Notes under the pieces: generated by a model
Databases searched by the model: none
What the model saw: only the letters and a program-made list of their open reading frames with translations
What the model was told of the DNA's origin: nothing
Made by a program: the position numbers and the translations under genes
NCBI RefSeq assembly: GCF_029868745.1
Contig: NZ_JARWOP010000295.1
Span: 1 to 48,995, forward strand
Length of the DNA: 48,995 bases
Direction of reading: 5' to 3'
Origin: Nocardia wallacei
Lineage (GTDB): Bacteria; Actinomycetota; Actinomycetes; Mycobacteriales; Mycobacteriaceae
Shown here: piece by piece, positions 48,700-48,995 of the stretch
How positions within the stretch are numbered: the first letter of the stretch is position 1
Layout: every line of letters begins with the position of its first letter

Positions 48700-48995
48700 A
48701 TGCCGCAGAACGGGCAGTCCAGCCGGCCTGGTCCGGAGGGGGGATCCGGATTCGGTGCGCAGCCGCTCGCCCAGACCGTGGCAGCGGCGGCGGCCATCCG
48801 GCGGCTCACGGGGCTACTGCTGTCGTTGGAACGGCCGCATGCGGCAGTGGACGACCTACTCGCGCGGCTGCCCGACTGGGAGGCCGCGCTGGCGGGGGGG
48901 GGGGCGGGGGGGGGGTTGGGCCCGGGGGGGGGGCGGGGGGGCGCGGGGGAGGCGGGGGTGTTGGGTGGCCCCCGCCCCCCCCGGCGGGGGTGAAA
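48700..48995 (+). CDS. Partial gene, possibly PaaI-type thioesterase N-terminus
   Basis: The ATG at 48700 follows AAAGAGGACGC. About 65 residues can be trusted (PLAQTVAAAAAIRRLTGLLL then ERPHAAVDDLLARLPDWEAA). The helical N-terminus resembles that of actinobacterial hotdog thioesterases found near acyl-CoA operons, but the hotdog domain itself would be beyond the window. From about 48890 the sequence is G homopolymer and the frame is meaningless. Confidence 0.4.
48895..48995. other. Low-complexity contig edge
   Basis: These 100 bases are almost only G with scattered C, A and T. This mirrors the C runs at the start of the window and fits collapsed read quality at a contig tip. Codons here should be ignored. 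Confidence 0.65.

Noticed and set aside
1..48995. CRISPR arrays, prophage modules or toxin-antitoxin pairs
   Set aside because: No regularly spaced repeats, cas genes, phage structural genes or recognisable toxin-antitoxin pairs were seen on either strand.

Overview
The window is high-GC actinobacterial DNA, most likely from a Nocardia-like, mycolic-acid-bearing member of the Mycobacteriales. The evidence is an Lsr2 nucleoid protein, an EspR-type XRE regulator, an antigen-85-type mycolyltransferase, DUF3558 lipoproteins, an IdeR-like iron box and frequent GTG/TTG starts. Both ends dissolve into C or G homopolymers, so the window looks like a whole contig whose tips are unreliable.

Layout. 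(1) 0-11 kb: lsr2 (-) and an EspR-like gene (+), then hydrolases (an alpha/beta hydrolase behind an IdeR-like box, an EHN-type epoxide hydrolase, an HSL-type esterase) mixed with small regulators (ArsR, SRPBCC, TetR, GlxA/AraC). An ArsR-SRPBCC fusion is coupled to a RibD-C reductase. Several divergent pairs have clear dyad operators. (2) 11.3-13 kb: tRNA-Pro(GGG), a hairpin terminator, a scrap of IS3-family transposase and a frameshifted membrane-protein gene, which looks like an eroded insertion site. (3) 12.8-16 kb: a two-gene operon encoding a fusion of a chorismate pyruvate-lyase-like domain to a short class II DAHP synthase, followed by an exported TTHB210-like protein. (4) 16.5-19 kb: an NADP-binding reductase-like protein and an inositol-monophosphatase-like protein, divergent from a LysR regulator. 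(5) 19-27 kb: ion transport and export. A frameshifted kup, an exported glycine-rich protein, DUF3558 genes and corA lie downstream of a PadR/DUF1048/ABC-2 exporter operon. kup and corA are each preceded by the same ~110-bp block with a 45-nt invariant core that can fold into a pseudoknot. (6) 27-35 kb: GtrA protein, MFS exporter, lipoprotein, erythromycin-esterase-like protein, an anti-sigma/anti-anti-sigma pair, secreted proteins and a mycolyltransferase. (7) 35.5-42.9 kb: GMC oxidoreductase and MarR with shared operator sequence, then an AveC-like membrane protein in line with an orphan CbbQ/CbbO (MoxR ATPase/VWA) pair, then a second MarR divergent from a quinone oxidoreductase. (8) 43-48.7 kb: an acyl-CoA operon with a family III CoA transferase, a double adenylate-forming protein and two crotonases, the first interrupted by an in-frame amber codon. 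It diverges from a possible thioesterase across two perfect palindromes.

The signals most worth following are the duplicated kup/corA leader, the chorismate-lyase/DAHP-synthase fusion, the AveC-CbbQ-CbbO string and the double adenylation protein. At least six genes look broken or truncated (kup, a crotonase, a DUF3558 gene, a GNAT, an IS3 transposase, a membrane protein). Some of these could be assembly errors rather than true pseudogenes.
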